From an uncultured Clostridia bacterium (GTDB lineage Bacteria > Bacillota > Clostridia > Oscillospirales > Ruminococcaceae): a stretch of DNA of 6,355 nt. Every line of letters starts with the position of its first letter. Within the stretch, counting starts at the first letter, position 1. The position numbers and the translations under genes are program-made. This document shows positions 5,898 to 6,355 of the stretch, one piece after another. The notes under the pieces are model-generated. The model saw only the letters and a program-made list of their open reading frames with translations. It was not told the origin of the DNA and searched no databases. The DNA lies in assembly GCA_937901805.1 (NCBI GenBank), contig CALDJI010000010.1:1-6355 (forward strand). The letters are read 5' to 3'.

Positions 5898-5926
5898 ATT
5901 ATAAAAGATTTCTTCCCCTGATGCAA
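5898..5926 (-). promoter_or_regulatory. Sigma-A type promoter upstream of the methyltransferase pseudogene
   Basis: On the minus strand, TTGCAT (plus 5921-5926) and a perfect TATAAT (plus 5898-5903) are spaced by exactly 17 nt. Transcription would begin near 5890, leaving a leader of about 90 nt before ATG 5798. The promoter is intact although the first gene behind it is not; the next working genes downstream are azlC and azlD. Confidence 0.8.
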
Positions 5927-5937
5927 GAATGTGGCAC

Positions 5938-5973
5938 TAAAAAATTCAGGCAGGAGTGATTCCCGCCTGAATT
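5938..5973 (-). terminator. Rho-independent terminator of the S9 peptidase gene
   Basis: AATTCAGGC (5943-5951) pairs with GCCTGAATT (5965-5973), with an inner GGA/TCC step. On the minus strand the hairpin is followed by a T6 run (plus 5938-5943). It lies 18 nt past the peptidase stop at 5992 and just before the next promoter. Confidence 0.88.
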
Positions 5974-5991
5974 CCTGTGATATTTCAATTT

Positions 5992-6355
5992 CTATGCTTT
6001 CAGATATTTGTCCATCCACTGCGTGATTTCCTGAATTCTTCTGACGCGGTGAACCGGTTTGCCAATTACACACAAGGCATGATTTTCCCCTTTGAACAGG
6101 CAAAGCCTTGTCTCTATACCAAAATAGCGCAGGGCGTAGAACATCTGAAGACCCTCCGCCATCCAGCAGCGATAATCTTCATTAGAATGGATAAAAACAG
6201 TCGGCGTTTTCGCCTTATTTGCATATTGCAAGGGAGATTGTTTCCATACTTTATCATGGTTTTCCCAAATATTTGCATCTACCTGATCTACATCAAACGT
6301 ATAGCCGATATCCGCCGTATTGCTCAGGGAAACCCAATTGGAAATGCTGCGCTGG
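5992..6355 (-). CDS. C-terminal end of an S9 family serine peptidase (prolyl oligopeptidase/acylaminoacyl type), 5' truncated
   Basis: The last 120 residues of an alpha/beta-hydrolase peptidase enter from the right edge. The frame is open from the window end through QRSISNWVSL at the start to KYLKA and TAG at 5992-5994. It covers the end of the S9 catalytic domain (PF00326). The catalytic Asp is in HSNEDYRCW (Asp60 of this fragment) and the catalytic His in FKGENHAL (His92). The nucleophile Ser, in a GxSxGG motif expected just before the first visible residues, is outside the window, so activity cannot be judged. The RSISNW and EDYRCWMAEGLQMF stretches resemble bacterial acylaminoacyl-peptidase-like S9 enzymes that release N-terminal residues from short peptides. 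A TTG at 6231 is an internal codon, not the start. The gene has its own terminator. Confidence 0.92.
   Translation of the reverse strand, partial: QRSISNWVSLSNTADIGYTFDVDQVDANIWENHDKVWKQSPLQYANKAKTPTVFIHSNEDYRCWMAEGLQMFYALRYFGIETRLCLFKGENHALCVIGKPVHRVRRIQEITQWMDKYLKA

Noticed and set aside
1..6355. CRISPR array, tRNA/rRNA, insertion sequence or phage genes
   Set aside because: No direct-repeat array, cloverleaf, transposase motif or terminal inverted repeat with target duplication was found; the inverted repeats present are terminators or short palindromes.

Overview
The window looks like a piece of a Gram-positive Bacillota chromosome, class Clostridia (Lachnospiraceae- or Oscillospiraceae-like). 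This rests on strong AGGAGG-type ribosome sites, moderate GC, and a set of families common in that class: a cysteine-rich CCxCxGG-tailed protein, a membrane M23 peptidase with a characteristic N-terminal domain, a NusG-II/Gx-transporter pair, AzlC/AzlD, and an S9 acylaminoacyl-type peptidase. Family assignments come from reading the translations and were not checked by any search. No CRISPR, tRNA, rRNA, transposase or phage gene is visible.

Layout. Positions 1-637 (+): the cysteine-rich C-terminal end of a larger gene, followed 17 nt later by a small polytopic membrane protein. A symmetric bidirectional terminator (about 636-672) separates these from a convergent two-gene operon (716-1644, -) encoding an EetA-like NusG-domain-II protein and an EetB-like Gx transporter. 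That operon has a clear sigma-A promoter at 1694-1722. Divergent from it is a membrane-anchored polysaccharide deacetylase (1792-2712, +). A perfect 21-bp inverted repeat (2714-2758) ends the deacetylase and contains the stop codon of the convergent M23 peptidase (2755-3801, -). A second strong hairpin (3841-3892) ends the azlC-azlD exporter operon (3896-4974, -).

Upstream of azlC lies a SAM-dependent methyltransferase broken by several frameshifts (5018-5798, -). It still carries an excellent promoter (5898-5926), which may now serve mainly azlCD. The right edge holds the C-terminal 120 residues of an S9 serine peptidase (-), with its own terminator at 5938-5973.

Two genes act on the cell wall (deacetylase and M23 peptidase, convergent). 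Two belong to families linked to flavin/quinone extracellular electron transfer (EetA/EetB-like), and two to amino-acid export (AzlC/AzlD). Nothing seen amounts to a clear new multi-gene system. The points most worth a second look are the cysteine-rich tail with its membrane-protein neighbour, the stand-alone eetAB-like pair, and the decayed methyltransferase whose promoter is intact.
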